Of a stretch of DNA of 64,000 bases, positions 47,319 through 59,137 are shown piece after piece. The DNA lies in NCBI GenBank assembly GCA_038373885.1, contig JAWZYV010016058.1, positions 868,001-932,000 on the forward strand. The letters run 5' to 3'. Numbering within the stretch: the first letter of the stretch is position 1; each line of letters starts with the position of its first letter. This stretch comes from Cheiracanthium punctorium. Its lineage: Eukaryota > Arthropoda > Arachnida > Araneae > Cheiracanthiidae. Both the position numbers and the translations under genes were made by a program. The notes under the pieces are model-generated. The model was not told where the DNA came from. It ran no database searches and worked only from the letters and a program-made list of their open reading frames with translations.

Positions 47319-48553
47319 CAGGGTGCCTCAAAGGTGATTGCCAATCTTAACATGAGGTCAATCATATCATGACAAACAAGATTTACGCAGGAACGTGTGT
47401 CCGGAAATGCAAAAGACGGCCGCTAGTAGACCATGTACGCAGGCTTTTAGAAGCGTGGTCATTTCAGGCAAGCTTGTTGCCGGAAATGAATCAATCCGTT
47501 TACTAACTCAGAATTGGCCGATATGCATTACGTGTATGGTGCCGAAGTGGGAAGTCATATTAATGAATAAGTCATTTTATAAAAGTTAAATCGGATGTGT
47601 TAGCAGTGAGGTGGCACTATTGTCGATGTGTAGAGTGCAAAAACAGTCGATTTTGTTTGAAGGATAGTTGCTGTGTGGAGTTAAAGGGAAGAGTTTAGTT
47701 TTACCCGCTCTAAAGCATGTTTCCAAAAAGTGATCAAAGGTCAACTCTAAAATAGAGGTTTCCCGTGACAAATGCAACAGAATGTTATCAAGGATTACTC
47801 GAAGGTTGTTGGGAAAGTTCATAACCGTAAAAGACCGTTGCACGATAGGTTAAAGCGGGAGGTTGAGATTCTTACGCATGCTATGCCTGCAGGACAAACT
47901 TTTGACGCAGACTACTATTGCCGATTTCTACAGCACCATCTACGTCCGGCTATTCTACATATACGTCCACGTTTATTACGAAACAATTTCCCTATCGTGT
48001 TGCATGGCAACACCAGTTGTTATGTGGCAAATAATGTCTCTCTCCTATTGCAACGGGGGCAGTGGGAAATCTTGGCACAGCCCCCCCTAATTTCGTGACA
48101 TGAGTCCTTTTAACTTCAATCTATTACCGAAGTTAAAGAACCCCTCCGATTCCAACGTTTTCATGACGATGCATCAGTACTCGGGGCAGTAGTGCGCCCT
48201 CGCTGGCATAAAAAATCAACACCTTGCTAGTGGTCTTCAATGCTTTCCCGACATTTGACAAAATGTTTTAAACTTCGCTGGAGATTATATAGAAGGTATA
48301 TAATGCAATTATACTTGTAGGTTGATTGGTAGTTATTAAAATTGGTTAAACCTATGCTGCCATTATTAATTTACAACCCTCGTAATTTGTAAATTATGAT
48401 AAACTTTACATAAAATGTAACCTTGCAATATGCATTTCAGGTTCATACATCTGAATCGGAACGTTTAAATAATTTGTCGATAAATAAGTTTAAACTGAAC
48501 GCTTCCGTTGTGCACATTTTAATCAAATAATTCGAAAATTGTTAGACACCTTA
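47319..48553 (+). mobile_element. mariner-like element, inactive
   Basis: Left end CAGGGTGCCTCAAAGGTGAT after TA (47317-47318). The right end reads AGACACCTTA before TA (48554-48555), whose reverse complement TAAGGTGTCT matches the left terminus at most positions. Length 1,235 bp, normal for mariner. Plus-strand transposase remnant inside. Confidence 0.8.
47500..48303 (+). pseudogene. mariner-like transposase, decayed
   Basis: An N-terminal trace at about 47513-47545 (LADMHYVYGAEVG) resembles the family's first helix. At 47860-48060 it reads THAMPAGQTFDADYYCRFLQ then HHLRPAILHIRPRLL, and FPIVLHGNTSCYVANNVSLL, where the usual HDNARSH Asp is replaced by Gly. RGQWEILAQPP leads to the third block, which is destroyed by stops (SPDxSPCDYxLF not recoverable). 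KEPLRFQRFHDDASVLGA follows at about 48140, then FPDI and FAGDYIEGI at about 48250-48300. Loss of the second Asp and several stops make it dead. Confidence 0.85.
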
Positions 48554-48659
48554 TAAATTTTATTAAAAAAAACATTCTAAACACAGTAACATTAAAATGT
48601 AGTTGCTACCTAATTGCAAACATAAAGAAATCAATAAATTTCAATATGAGATACTTTGA

Positions 48660-49177
48660 TGGCTGGTATACATTTCATTCCAAGTATTTGAAAGCATCTC
48701 AGGAGAATGAATAGCAGCTCTGGTTCGCTACTTCTGTTCCTCTACAGCTGGACATGTTGCCCTGTGAACAACTTCTTTGACGTAACCCCATATGAAAAAG
48801 ACCAAAGTGATTAAATCTGGCGATTAAGGAGGCCACTGAATTGGAGCACCACGACAAACCTATCTCTTTCCGGAATGTTGATTGAGGCAGTTGAATACAG
48901 ACGTTGATCAATGTGGAGGTGCGCATGTCTTGTCAGAAAATCCCATTCGCTAATATTTGCCACAGTCTTCGTATCTACAGCGCTTATCTAAAACATCCTG
49001 CGCAATTCCTTGATACCTAGGGCCATCTATCAGATTTTTTGGTTCAAAATTATAGGAAACAAAATTCTAGCTCGGTTGCAAGTCAGGCATCATCCAAATA
49101 CCCGGTTCGTATTCAAAGGTTTATTTTATTTCTTTTTTTACATTTTGTAAAGTGTCCAGCAATTTTCGGGCATCCTG
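48660..49177 (-). mobile_element. second mariner-like fragment, opposite strand
   Basis: The right terminus reads CGGGCATCCTG at 49167-49177, reverse complement CAGGATGCCCG. The minus strand at 48960-48660 reads GAPIQWPP, SPDLITLVFFIWGYVKEVVH (SPDLTPLDFFLWGYVK motif with the third catalytic Asp replaced by Val), then AAIHSPEMLSNTWNEM, typical of mariner relatives with a WIGRGGPIxWPxRSPDLTPLDFFLWG core. The left terminus is not recognised. It sits immediately beside the 47.3-kb copy but is a different, oppositely oriented family. Confidence 0.75.
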
Positions 49178-49815
49178 TTTTATATCTATACCTCAATCAA
49201 AATTTTAAAACTTAAATTTATTTTTAAATTACCCCAAAGTTAAGATAATGTTCTTTGTACAACTAGAAATCAAGTTTAAATGGGAACCATTCCACACCAT
49301 TTTACTGCGAGGTTCTGAAAAAGGAACGGGAAATACACAAATTCAGCTAGAGAAATTCTTGTATGCTTATCTTCAATTTGCCAAAAAGGCAATAGCATAT
49401 TCTTTTGTGAGAAATATGATCATTGTGTTAGATACGTATCTCCAACAAAAATATTATTCAAAATTCTTTTCACATCAAAAATCTATTCAACTGCGCCCTG
49501 TTATCTTTCTTTGGTGAGTATTGTTAAATGGCCTCGGGAAGAAAAATCGTACAGTTTGTGTTTCTTTTTAAAATTATGGTGTTTACATTTCAAAGAAAAT
49601 CATGATAAGTATGTAAAATGACATTCGAATGTACTGTCTGTAATAGGAATCTCTAATGACGTAGCGAGGAGAAAATAAATAGTGTGTGTCGTGAGTTCAC
49701 GTTTCTAAATAATAAAAGTTAATCGTTTGACGCGCATTTATTTATAAATTAATCTTTTCCTCTTTAATGTTTTTTTGGATGTTGATTATGCGAACTCTTT
49801 TTAATTGCTTGAAAC
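49178..49815. other. AT-rich non-coding stretch
   Basis: The 89-residue plus frame at 49248-49517 has no recognisable motif; I do not call it a gene. Confidence 0.5.
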
Positions 49816-49819
49816 TTAA

Positions 49820-50335
49820 CCCTTTAACGCGCAGTGTTCCCGTTCTGGGAACACAAAACTCTGACATTTTGACTGTTGCCAGTCACAAAGAATAGATTGG
49901 ATTTCTATAAAAATAGCTTCAGGACATAGCTTATGGAGAATCCTTTACTTTTTAGCACGTCATTTCCCGTAAAAAATGGTCACGATTATTTTTAACAGTA
50001 CTGACATCTGCTGAAAAATGGAAGAATGCGACAACAGCTTGATAGATTGCCCAATGCTTAAAAAAGGGCAGCCGTTGCCATCGCTCGACTTAACTACCAG
50101 CAAGATGGCGGACTATCGAAACGTTCATCGCGTTCCTACAGCTGGTTGCGACAGCGTTGAGCGTTGACGACAGCTGGCTGTGCGCGGGCACAGCCAGCTG
50201 TCGTCAAAAAAGGGTCTCTAGATCTGTGGCACGCGATGAACGTTTCCATCGTCCGCCATTTTACTGGTAGTTAAGTCGAGCGATGGCAACGGCCGCCCTT
50301 TTTACAGCATTGGGAAAGGGTTGCGCCTCAAAGGG
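49820..50335. mobile_element. piggyBac-type foldback MITE
   Basis: Flanked by TTAA at 49816-49819 and 50336-50339. The left end reads CCCTTTAACGCGCAGTG and the reverse complement of the right end CCCTTTGAGGCGCAACC. TTAA plus CCC(T/A)TT ends are piggyBac-like. Inside, two arms of about 84 bp (50050-50133 and 50231-50313, about 88 percent identical) hold GCCGTTGCCATCGCTCGACT and ATGGCGGAC. At the centre is a 17-bp perfect hairpin (50166-50182 / 50189-50205, GACGACAGCTGGCTGTG, 6-nt loop). Length 516 bp, GC-rich core, non-coding. Confidence 0.85.
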
Positions 50336-50494
50336 TTAAAGATATACACAAAGGACTCTATAAAAAATATAAGTACTGACCAAGGAAAGGGAGCGAGGCT
50401 GAAATGATAAATTTAATTAAATATCGTAAAAATCAGATGTATAATATTTGTAATCATTAAAGTAAATCGTGCTACCCGATATGCAAGCATTTTC

Positions 50495-50590
50495 AGTGCT
50501 GAGCAATTGCCGAGTGGATAAGGCACTGAACATAGTAGATGTCTGAAATATTTTTCCAGGGATTTAGCCTCTCTCGCGACTGTGGATATA
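50495..50590 (+). mobile_element. possible tRNA-Ser/Leu-like SINE head
   Basis: The plus strand has TTGCCGAGTGGATAAGGCA, close to the D-arm/A-box of Ser or Leu tRNAs, and about 60 nt later GGATTTAGCCTCTCTCGCGA, where GGTTCGAATCC would be expected, so the B box is degenerate. No acceptor stem closes. Probably a decayed SINE; a chance match is possible. The minus frame 50413-50685 covers it and is not believed. Confidence 0.4.
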
Positions 50591-50685
50591 GCGTTGTGGA
50601 GTTTCGGGAATAGCTCTCCAAGTGAAGCGCCAAAGACATCCCACCTTATGTAGATAGCCCTCGTGTAACTTTTTTTATTTACCAA

Positions 50686-53600
50686 AAGAAACCTGAAAAA
50701 ATCAACTGGTATACATAATATCCAAAAGATTAGTATGTGTAATACGAGTAGAATTCGAAAGACTGTGATGCAATGGTAAAATTATTTTAGTTTATTTTCC
50801 TTTAACTTTAATATTCATCAAATATTAAAATAGTAATTGAAAACAGAATATTTTTACTGTTAATTATTCTGTCGTTGCTGTAAAGTTTAAATGCAAAAAA
50901 TGACTGCTAATATAAAAAGTAAAATACTGCCGAATTTTTGGTGGCAGATATATTCATGTTATATGAAAAAACCAACAGCCGCAAATAAAGATAGGAAGAG
51001 AAGGGGAGAGCGGGTACATAAAAATTTGTTGGAAAGTCTTTTGAAGAGTTGCATAGCTTATAAATAATAAGCATGACTAGTTTATTTATACAGATGGATA
51101 TGAGTCTACCATCTTGTTATGCAAAAAAAACAAAATTTCTATACTGGTGCAGAATATGTGCCAGTATAGATGGTGCAAAAAGACTTGATAAAGTAAAGAT
51201 GGCAAACAATTTATACAATCATTTCAGAACTTTAAAAAAATTTTGTTAGAAGTCGGTCTGAAAGGCTCTAAATGCTTCACATTAACAAAGGAAAGGAGAG
51301 AACTTTCGAATTACTAACTTACATAAAATTTTATGGGAATGTAGTTCTTAATACATCCATTTAGTGATGCAAAGTTTAGTGTCAATACATCAGCATTCTC
51401 ATAAAATAATTTGCATGAAAATGAAACAGGAAGACTTTAAAAAAATTAATTTAATTCAACGTCTCAATTAGGGCGTTGATATCAATTTTATCCGATGATT
51501 AAATTAAATATATTATTGAATGAGATGATGAAAAAACTGCTTTGGGATTCGAACATATCACGTTTCGATTATTAAACAGGAGTACATTGAAACATTTATA
51601 ACTGAGGGAAATGGAACAATAGAATCCAAATTCTATTAAATATTCATGACTGCTATTGTTTGAGGCATAAATTAAATACAGTTGAGATATATAGCTTTAT
51701 TGCAAATACCATTGACTTGTAAATGATTAAAAACGTCATTAATTTAGTTTATCAAAGCGTGATAGGTGTCTATGAATGGAAAGGAAAAAAAGATCTTTAA
51801 ACATAATTTTATTAAACTACTTTACTTATATTCTGCATTTAAAACCTAAATGCCCTAAGTTTCAAATTTCATGCCAGGCTTTTCAAACGTATAAGATATA
51901 GCTTTTAATAATAAGTGATTCATATCGTGAATAATGAAAATTTTACATATTTTGTTCAAACTGCGTGTTTTTGGAAAAGTAATTGACAGTCATAAAACTT
52001 ATATAGGATATTTAACTTATACTAGGGCTATTGCGTGAAAAGCAGCAAACATGTTTAAAATTCAGGCATTTAAGGGTTAATCTACAAAGGTTTTAGTTAA
52101 TTTTATTTAAAATGTACTATGAGACATTATTCAATAAATAAAATGCATACAAAAATCATAAGACTTATATAAAATGCTTATGCATGACAATACTGGCAAA
52201 ACTCTGTAATTTCCTTAATGAGATACTGTTGTCATTATCGTCAAACCCTTTTAAGACTAAAAATTAGTGAGATTTTCAGTTTTGTGAAGTCTCTTCAGCG
52301 AAAAATTTTCAACAGACAATATTAAATCTCTTTCATTACTAGCACGTGCCATAAATACAGTAAAATAAAATCGCCAAAATATTATTTTATAAAATCAAAT
52401 GTTTAACGTGCTTCACAAATTAATTTTTTCTTTTAAAATTAAAGCATATTCCACAAAAAAAAAATTATACGTGGCTTATTTTTCCATTGTATGAATGTAC
52501 ATTTACGTTATTAAGTATGCCATACCCTAGTCCATATACAGATCTCTAAAGTGGTCAGAATACTGTACATTATTTTCAAATAATGCATGAGTATATAACT
52601 GTCGAAAAGTACAAATCTTCCAGGAGTGATATAGTAAATAAATAATTTTAATATTAATGATGCTTCTATTTATTTGTCAAAACGTATATCGAAGCACAAT
52701 CTTTTCTGAAACAGAAAAAGCCACTACTAAGCAATATTTTATTCTTTTACAGATAACATGGCAATATTTAAAGTATATACATGTATATGTTTTACATTTA
52801 CGCATAAGGTATTAAAAAGAATGAACTTATAATAAAAAAGTATATAGCATTATAATCAAAGTAATTTTATTGTACAAATCAGAAGAGTAATATTCCTTTT
52901 ATACTTTTATTTCTTGCCCGTGCATTTACTGCTAATATGTGATAAAAATAAAATACAGGTTATGTCAGATCACATTACAATAAATTGTAATCTAAATAAT
53001 GTCTGTCTGTTAAAAATCAACGATACAAATTTTCTAATTTCTTTGATTTACTCTAAAAATGCCAGAAAATAAATAACTACTTGTCATGAATCTACTAAAA
53101 CGACAGTTAACACATATGTTTATGTTAACTACGTAAACGACAGAAATGATACGCTTTAAAAAAATCTAATTACAATTTGTGTAAAGTACAGTGTTTAAGA
53201 CGAATGGGGTTTTAATTCAAGGCAAAGACCTTCTTATGCGCTTAAAGCGTAAACTGGATGAACTTGTAATAAATTTTAGGACACATTTTAGTGAAACAGT
53301 AAATGTATTCAGGTTTATTTTTATCACGTGTGAAGAATCACGCCATTTTCATCCCTGGCACTTTAATTACGACTGTATATTATGTCACGACATAAAGTGT
53401 GTCTTATTAAACGCAAAAATTTTAATAGAATTTATGCATTTCTATTCCAAGATGTCTGTGCGAGGCTCATTATTTCTGTGCTTATAATGAAATCGCTTAA
53501 TAACTGGGTAGGATAAACTGTAAATTTCCATAAAGCAATTACTATAATGAGAATTTTTACATATATAAAAAATATACCTAGGGTATTATTCAGTTTATTT

Positions 53601-54083
53601 ATGCGTTACTGGAAAGATTGTACACTGAAGCGGTTTCTCTTGTACATTAGGAAGTGTCCTAATGCAGATGTAAAACATTTACGTCATACAATATGTTGTA
53701 TAAAAAATATAATTTAAAGTGAATTAAAATGGTACATTAAAGTTATTCAATTAATAATAATGGCAATAGGAAGGTAGTGTTCATTATTTTGCCTAAAATA
53801 ATAGAAAAAGGGAGTGAACGATTTTTTTTCTTTTTATTTGCATTGGCAAGGCAGAGTTAATACAGAAATTATAACAAGGACCAAGAACAACGAAGAATTA
53901 AAAAAAACTCGGCTTTTCGAGCCTTGTCAGATGGAGACCCCCTGAACCGTCTAATTTTTTAGTTTCATTATTGCCATATTAAAACGATAATAATTGACAA
54001 TGCCATTTTATCTCTCATCTTTCGTGTATTTCGCCTGGTAAACCTATGTTGAAATTTTTATGATTGTAACCTATTTACAGAAA
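50686..54083. other. AT-rich non-coding stretch
   Basis: About 3.4 kb with no supportable gene. AGGCATTTAAGGGTTAA at 52062-52078 looks like an inward-facing piggyBac-type right end at TTAA, without a partner. A short hairpin lies at 51137-51167 (CTATACTGG / CCAGTATAG). The 98-residue plus frame at 53191-53487 has no known motif, but it is one of the longer open frames and is the only candidate here. Confidence 0.5.
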
Positions 54084-54232
54084 AATACATGTGATGCATA
54101 TTCTACAGCTCGCGAAATATTATAACAATAGAGTAAATCTGTTGTGAACTAATAGTATTTAAATATATGTAAAATATACATGTGATGCATATTCTACAGC
54201 TTACGAAATATTGTAACAATAGAATGAAATTT
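54084..54232. repeat. direct repeat, 2 copies, 91-bp period
   Basis: CATGTGATGCATATTCTACA occurs at 54088 and 54179, each followed by GCT..CGAAATATT.TAACAATAGA. Tandem duplication with a 91-bp period. Confidence 0.9.
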
Positions 54233-54459
54233 TTAAACAATAATTTTATCAAATAAATGCAACATTACGGAGCTTATAGAAATCGATGGTTTACGTAACA
54301 CATACTAACATTTTCAGGGGACATTTATTCTTACTTTTATGTCGCATTTTCGTATCGCATTTTCGAGTCTCATTTTTATGTCACATTTTCAAAAGGGGGT
54401 GAGAGATGAAATGATATAGTCATTAAAAGAACAGAATGTCCTAAGTCATTGCCTTAGAC

Positions 54460-56293
54460 CAGGGTTTCTTAACCTATGGGTCGCGAGGGCTTTCGAGATG
54501 GATCGCCGAGTGTTCATGGAGACAATTCTTTTTCTTCTCAGTTTAATGTGTTTTTAACACGTAAGAAAACTTTTATGTGTTAATTTATAAGGCAGTTTTA
54601 TCTGTGGAAAGAGCTACTCTTGCGTCCTATTATGTAGCGTGGCAAATTGGAAAAAAAAACCCGCATACTTTTGGGGAAAATTTGATCAAGCCAGCAGCAA
54701 TAGATATAGTCCGCATTACACTTGGAGAAGAGTATGTCAAAAAAATCCAACAAATACCGCTATTGAATGACACAATACGGACACTTATTTATGATTTAGC
54801 AAAAGATATTAAAGAAGAAGTTGTTTCATGCAGCTTAGTTTGCAGCTCGATGAAACTACAGACGTGAGTGACGATGCGCAAATAATTCCTTACGCACGCT
54901 ATGCTGGTAACAGCGGAATGGAAAAAATAATGTTTGTTTTACCGTCCGCTTATAACCAGTGCCACTGGTGAAGACATTTTTACTAACGAGTGCGCATTTT
55001 TTAAAGAAGAAAGTTTATCCTGGGAACAATGCATTAGTCTTTGCACTGATGGTGCGCCGTCAATGCTTGGGACACGTCAGGGTTTTTGTGCAAGAGTGAA
55101 ACAAATTAATTTTGATGTAAAGGTGTTTCATTGTCTTCTTCACAGAGAAAATCTTGCATCTAAAAGACTATCGGAAGATTTGAGTACTGTCATGAAAGAG
55201 ACACTGTTCAAATCGTCAATTATATAAAATCAAGATCGCTTAATAACAGAACACAATATTTAGTCAATTTGCTTAGAAATTGGATCTGAGTACACTCACT
55301 TATTATATCATTCTGAACACAGATTGTTGTCTCGAAGAAATGTACTTCAAAGGGTTATTGATCTACGAAAATAAATCCAAATCTTCTTGTCAGAGAAAAA
55401 TCACACTTGGGCTTCTCGGTTTTCTGAAGAAAATTGGATGCTTAAATTATCCTACCTTTCAGATATATTTGCAGAACCTTATAAATTAAATGCGCCAATT
55501 CATGGCCGTAATCAAACGGTAATTGGGTTAGATGAGAAGTTAACAGGGGAGCAACACAGTTTCAACAAAGGGAAGTTGAAACTGTGAATTCGGCGACAGC
55601 AAAAATGTAATAACTGAGCATATGGAGAAATTAATTATTGAGTTAGATCGCTGCATTGCAGAAGACATGCTCAAATATAGTTGGGTGCTCAATCCATTTG
55701 ACATAAATGTTGAAGAATTACCGGAATATTTTCAGACATTGTAGGTCTCCAAGAAGAGCTTATTGAAATTCAAAATGATGAGTCTTTACGTAAAAGCTTT
55801 AAAAACAGAACGCTGAGCTCATTTTGGATAAGTCTGAAAAAAGATGAACCTGTTCTCTTCACAGAAGCTATGAAAGCATTACTTCCGTTTCCTACTACTT
55901 ACCTATGTGAAGCCGGCTTTTCAATACTTCCTGTCATAAAAACTAAAAATAGAACCAGATTACAATCAGAATATGACATGAGATAGTGCCTTTCAAAGAC
56001 ACTTCCTCGGTTTGAAAAGCTGTCAGAAGTATAGTGCAAGGACAAGGATAGCACTAAAGAAAGGCATTTAATTTAATTTGATTCGATTTTATTAGTGAAT
56101 TATTACGCAGCCTTTTTCCTTTTATACCTCTCTACTCTCTTACAAATACATATAATGCTGCCTTGTTCGGCTAATTTTGATAATGAGATTTTTTTTATTA
56201 AGGAATATTAATAAGCACTTATAATTGTAATATAGGATCAAGGGTCGCGAAGCAAATAGTGGGTCGCGGAAAAAAAAAGGTTAAGAACCCCTG
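54460..56293 (+). mobile_element. hAT element with perfect target duplication
   Basis: An 8-bp direct repeat CCTTAGAC lies at 54452-54459 and 56294-56301. Left end CAGGGTTTCTTAACCTATGG, reverse-complement right end CAGGGGTTCTTAACCTTTTT. Both are followed by GGTCGCG-type words (GGGTCGCGAGG at 54479, GGGTCGCGGA at 56260). These are Charlie/Tip100-style hAT ends. Length 1,834 bp. The encoded transposase lacks its N-terminal zinc-finger part, so the copy is internally deleted and non-autonomous. Confidence 0.95.
54577..56030 (+). pseudogene. hAT transposase of the ZBED5/SCAND3-like group
   Basis: Plus-strand blocks in order: ATLASYYVAWQIGKKNPHTF then LIKPAAIDIVRITLGEEYVK (54600-54745); SLQLDETTDVSDDAQI across a frameshift (about 54842-54885, the first catalytic Asp block LDESTDV); LSWEQCISLCTDGAPSMLGT (CTDGA block, about 55005-55075); VFHCLLHRENLASKRLSED (CxxHRE block, 55120-55180); NHTWASRFSEENWMLKLSYL (about 55395); LLPFPTTYLCEAGFSIL (about 55880-55930, the hAT dimerisation segment, in which the conserved Glu is present); then TKNRTRLQSEYDMR. 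At least four frameshifts or stops. The BED zinc finger is absent. Domesticated relatives exist in vertebrates, but this copy is clearly dead. Confidence 0.9.
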
Positions 56294-56301
56294 CCTTAGA
56301 C

Positions 56302-56618
56302 ATTCTCATACTCTCCAATACCGGGAGATCTCGGTGCAGCATCCACGAAGTGTACTACAGCGACTCAGATGGTTTCTATTCATATTCTCTCTTAGGTCAC
56401 ATAGTGGGCAAAAAGGTCGGTCATGTATTCCAATTGAAGGCACAAATATAAATCATCACAAATACTTGCTAAACATTTTACACCTGAGTCATTATATATT
56501 TTGTGCATAATTAAAGGGGAATTATACATAATTTGTTATTTTTATAAATAGAAAAAAAACACAGAAAAATGCATTGTGATTTTTTAAGCGTGTGTATAAA
56601 AGTTTATACAAATGCACG

Positions 56619-56621
<3 letters not shown>
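56302..56621. other. short non-coding stretch
   Basis: Nothing beyond AT-rich sequence. The plus frame 56259-56510 starts inside the hAT terminus and is spurious. Confidence 0.5.

Positions 56622-56664
<43 letters not shown>
56622..56664. repeat. (TA)n microsatellite
   Basis: About 21 TA units. Confidence 0.95.
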
Positions 56665-56667
<3 letters not shown>

Positions 56668-56748
56668 AATATTTATTCAAAAACATGGAAATCAAATTAT
56701 ACTAGATATGTGTCAATGTTGTCATAACACAATAGTGTTCTAACAAAA

Positions 56749-57481
56749 TTGGAACTCATTTGGACATTAGGCAGAAGTCAGGCCCTATCGACGTTTAACG
56801 TCCTAAAATTTCAGTTTTCGTACATCGCAGTCTCACACTATAAGCTAGAATATCTTTTGTTCAAGGCTTATCAGTTTCATTTCACAATCAAATAAAACTA
56901 AAAATTGAAGCCTTTATGTAACTGCAAAATGTCCATGCTCTTATAAATAACTTAGCTACGTACACCTGCTGGCAGGTTGCAGCACCTGCTTACCCAGTAG
57001 TTCTAAAAGCTACGTATTAATGATAACCACAGAAAACTGAAGATACTCTTGACTCAACAATTTTCAAAAACCTCGAGCGAATATTTATTGGCGAGAACAA
57101 CTTTACAGTAAAAATTAAAGCAGGTTTTTCAAATAACATTAAATTAAATTAGGTCCAACGGAAATTAATTTTAGTTATTACAAGTGCATAGTAACATTGC
57201 TTTAGAGCAAACAAGCATCAATTCACATCACAGTGCCCCAGTTCACTGAACCAATTTAGGTCATAGCTTAATTTTCATGCTAAATGAACATTGGACACAA
57301 GAACTATTGCCCTATCGACTTAACGTTAAATAATGTTATCAGTTTTCCTACATTCTGCCGCATCCTCTTTATGTAGAATATCTTTTTGTTAAAGGCTTAT
57401 CAGTTTCATTTCATTTCGAATCATGTAAACTAAAATTCAAGCCTATTTGTATCTGGAGAAGTCCACAAGCTTAAATAATTC
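56749..57481 (+). repeat. diverged direct duplication, about 528-bp period
   Basis: 56749-56951 aligns to 57278-57481 in the same orientation. Shared words: GCCCTATCGAC, TTTCCTACAT-type, TAGAATATCTTTT, AAGGCTTATCAGTTTCATTT and GAAGCCT/CAAGCCT. Weak similarity extends on both sides, so this is probably an old tandem duplication of a unit of about 530 bp. Non-coding. Confidence 0.8.
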
Positions 57482-57877
57482 TGCTAATATTTTCCCTAGC
57501 ATAAGTAAGCAAAATATAGCTATAATTTTTTACTGACACGAATGCTATATATATTTTCGTTATTCCCTCTTTAATGTTTAATTTAAAGAAACGGTTTAGA
57601 TATTTGCCACGAATGTAGTCTATTGTTGTTTGGTGATTCTTTGCAATTTACGCATTAGCATAAAGATAATCATTTCACTTTATGATTGCCACAAAAACAG
57701 CTCTGTATATATTTTTGTGCATAATTCTTGTAACATTGGCGTAATTAGCAACGCAAAATATTTCTTGCAATTCAAAAACGTACCCCGTTTAAAAACTGTA
57801 TCGAAAATAATGCTGGATAATTCATTGCTGAAAAAATAGCATTCAAATCTTTTTCTCGCAGCGTACTATAAAATATG

Positions 57878-58457
57878 GAATTATTTCGTGGGCGGCGTAT
57901 GTTTACTTGTGTACGTTATTCTGATTGCGTTTTGAAAGGGGTTTTTAAACTTGTTACATCAAAATGACGTAGATTTCACATGCAAAAACTCGGTATCTCG
58001 TTTGAGAGTAGTTTTATTACTTTTTATCAACTGGCAGCTATTCAGTCTCCTTTGACATGCCGGCGGAAACCGTAACCTTGATGTCAAACAAAATCTTAAA
58101 GCAGCAGCTGTTGTATTCAAAATCCTTCTTTACTTAAAAATTCGTTTAAAAAATCTTCTAATTTATATTTCCTCCCCATTTTTCTTTTAAAAGAAGGCGA
58201 AATGCATGCTCCGTCATTTGACAAAATATCCAAAAGTTATGACGGATAGAATTCAAGATACAACTCTTTAAAAATTATTTTACTAAAATTATCGTCAAAA
58301 ATACTTTTCTTTAAAAAATTTCCAAAAATCTGAAAATTATGTTACACAGTCAAAACAAACTGTTGTTAAAAGAATATTTTCTCTTCTATCTGATTATCTG
58401 ATGATGCAAATATCGTTTTATTGTGAGTATAATTACCGACGTCATTACGTATTATGC
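57878..58457 (+). repeat. old dispersed repeat, copy 2 of 2
   Basis: Partner of 20178-20750 (landmarks given there). This copy is less AT-rich at its right end, where GGTCTGCGACCACCCGCCTA and a CAGC tetranucleotide run (58669-58681) follow. Non-coding. Confidence 0.75.
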
Positions 58458-59137
58458 GACAAAACATACCAAAAATCGCATAAAACATAAAACAAAACAT
58501 CTTTTTATTAGAATTTTTCGAACAAAACTGCTCCGAGGTGTGTTAGAACATTTCCTAGTATAGCCATATACAAAATTACGTAGGTCTGCGACCACCCGCC
58601 TAGGCGCTATGTGATCGAAAGGCACACGCATAAGAAGATCGGAGGTTACAAACCTACCCACATACCCAGCCAGCCAGCCAGCTACAAACTTTGTTTACTC
58701 TCGGATATTAATATATACGATAAAAGAACAAAACCGGTATATTGATATCTGAATTGAATGGGATCTTTTACGTCTCCAGATTGTGAGTTGGATATTTTAT
58801 GGGATACATTTTCATTCCTTTAAATTAGACATCATCTTGTAAACTAAAAGTTAAATTCTTTATATCAACTACAAGTTCTACTGATTTAGCAATTACCCTT
58901 ACTTTCAAAAAACGTTGGTCCTTTTGCCTGTTTGCAGATCTGGAAAAAAACAGCCTATTTGCTCTTTATTCCACCATCGATTGTCGTGCTGCAAAGTTAT
59001 ACATACCTTCGTTTACAAATAACTTACACCTTAATTTCCTATCCATACATGCATCATTGGCCGCCTTGATATTTAATTTTGCAATAACTTATTTTATTTC
59101 AATGGCAAAAACTCTACTGATTTTAGAAAACGACAGA

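Noticed and set aside
53191..53487. 98-residue plus-strand frame as a gene
   Set aside because: No recognisable domain, no splice or promoter context, AT-rich composition. A single-exon gene cannot be supported.
20178..58457. The two 575-bp repeats as LTRs of one large retroelement
   Set aside because: They are 37 kb apart, contain unrelated transposons between them, and lack TG...CA ends, a primer-binding site or gag/pol coding.
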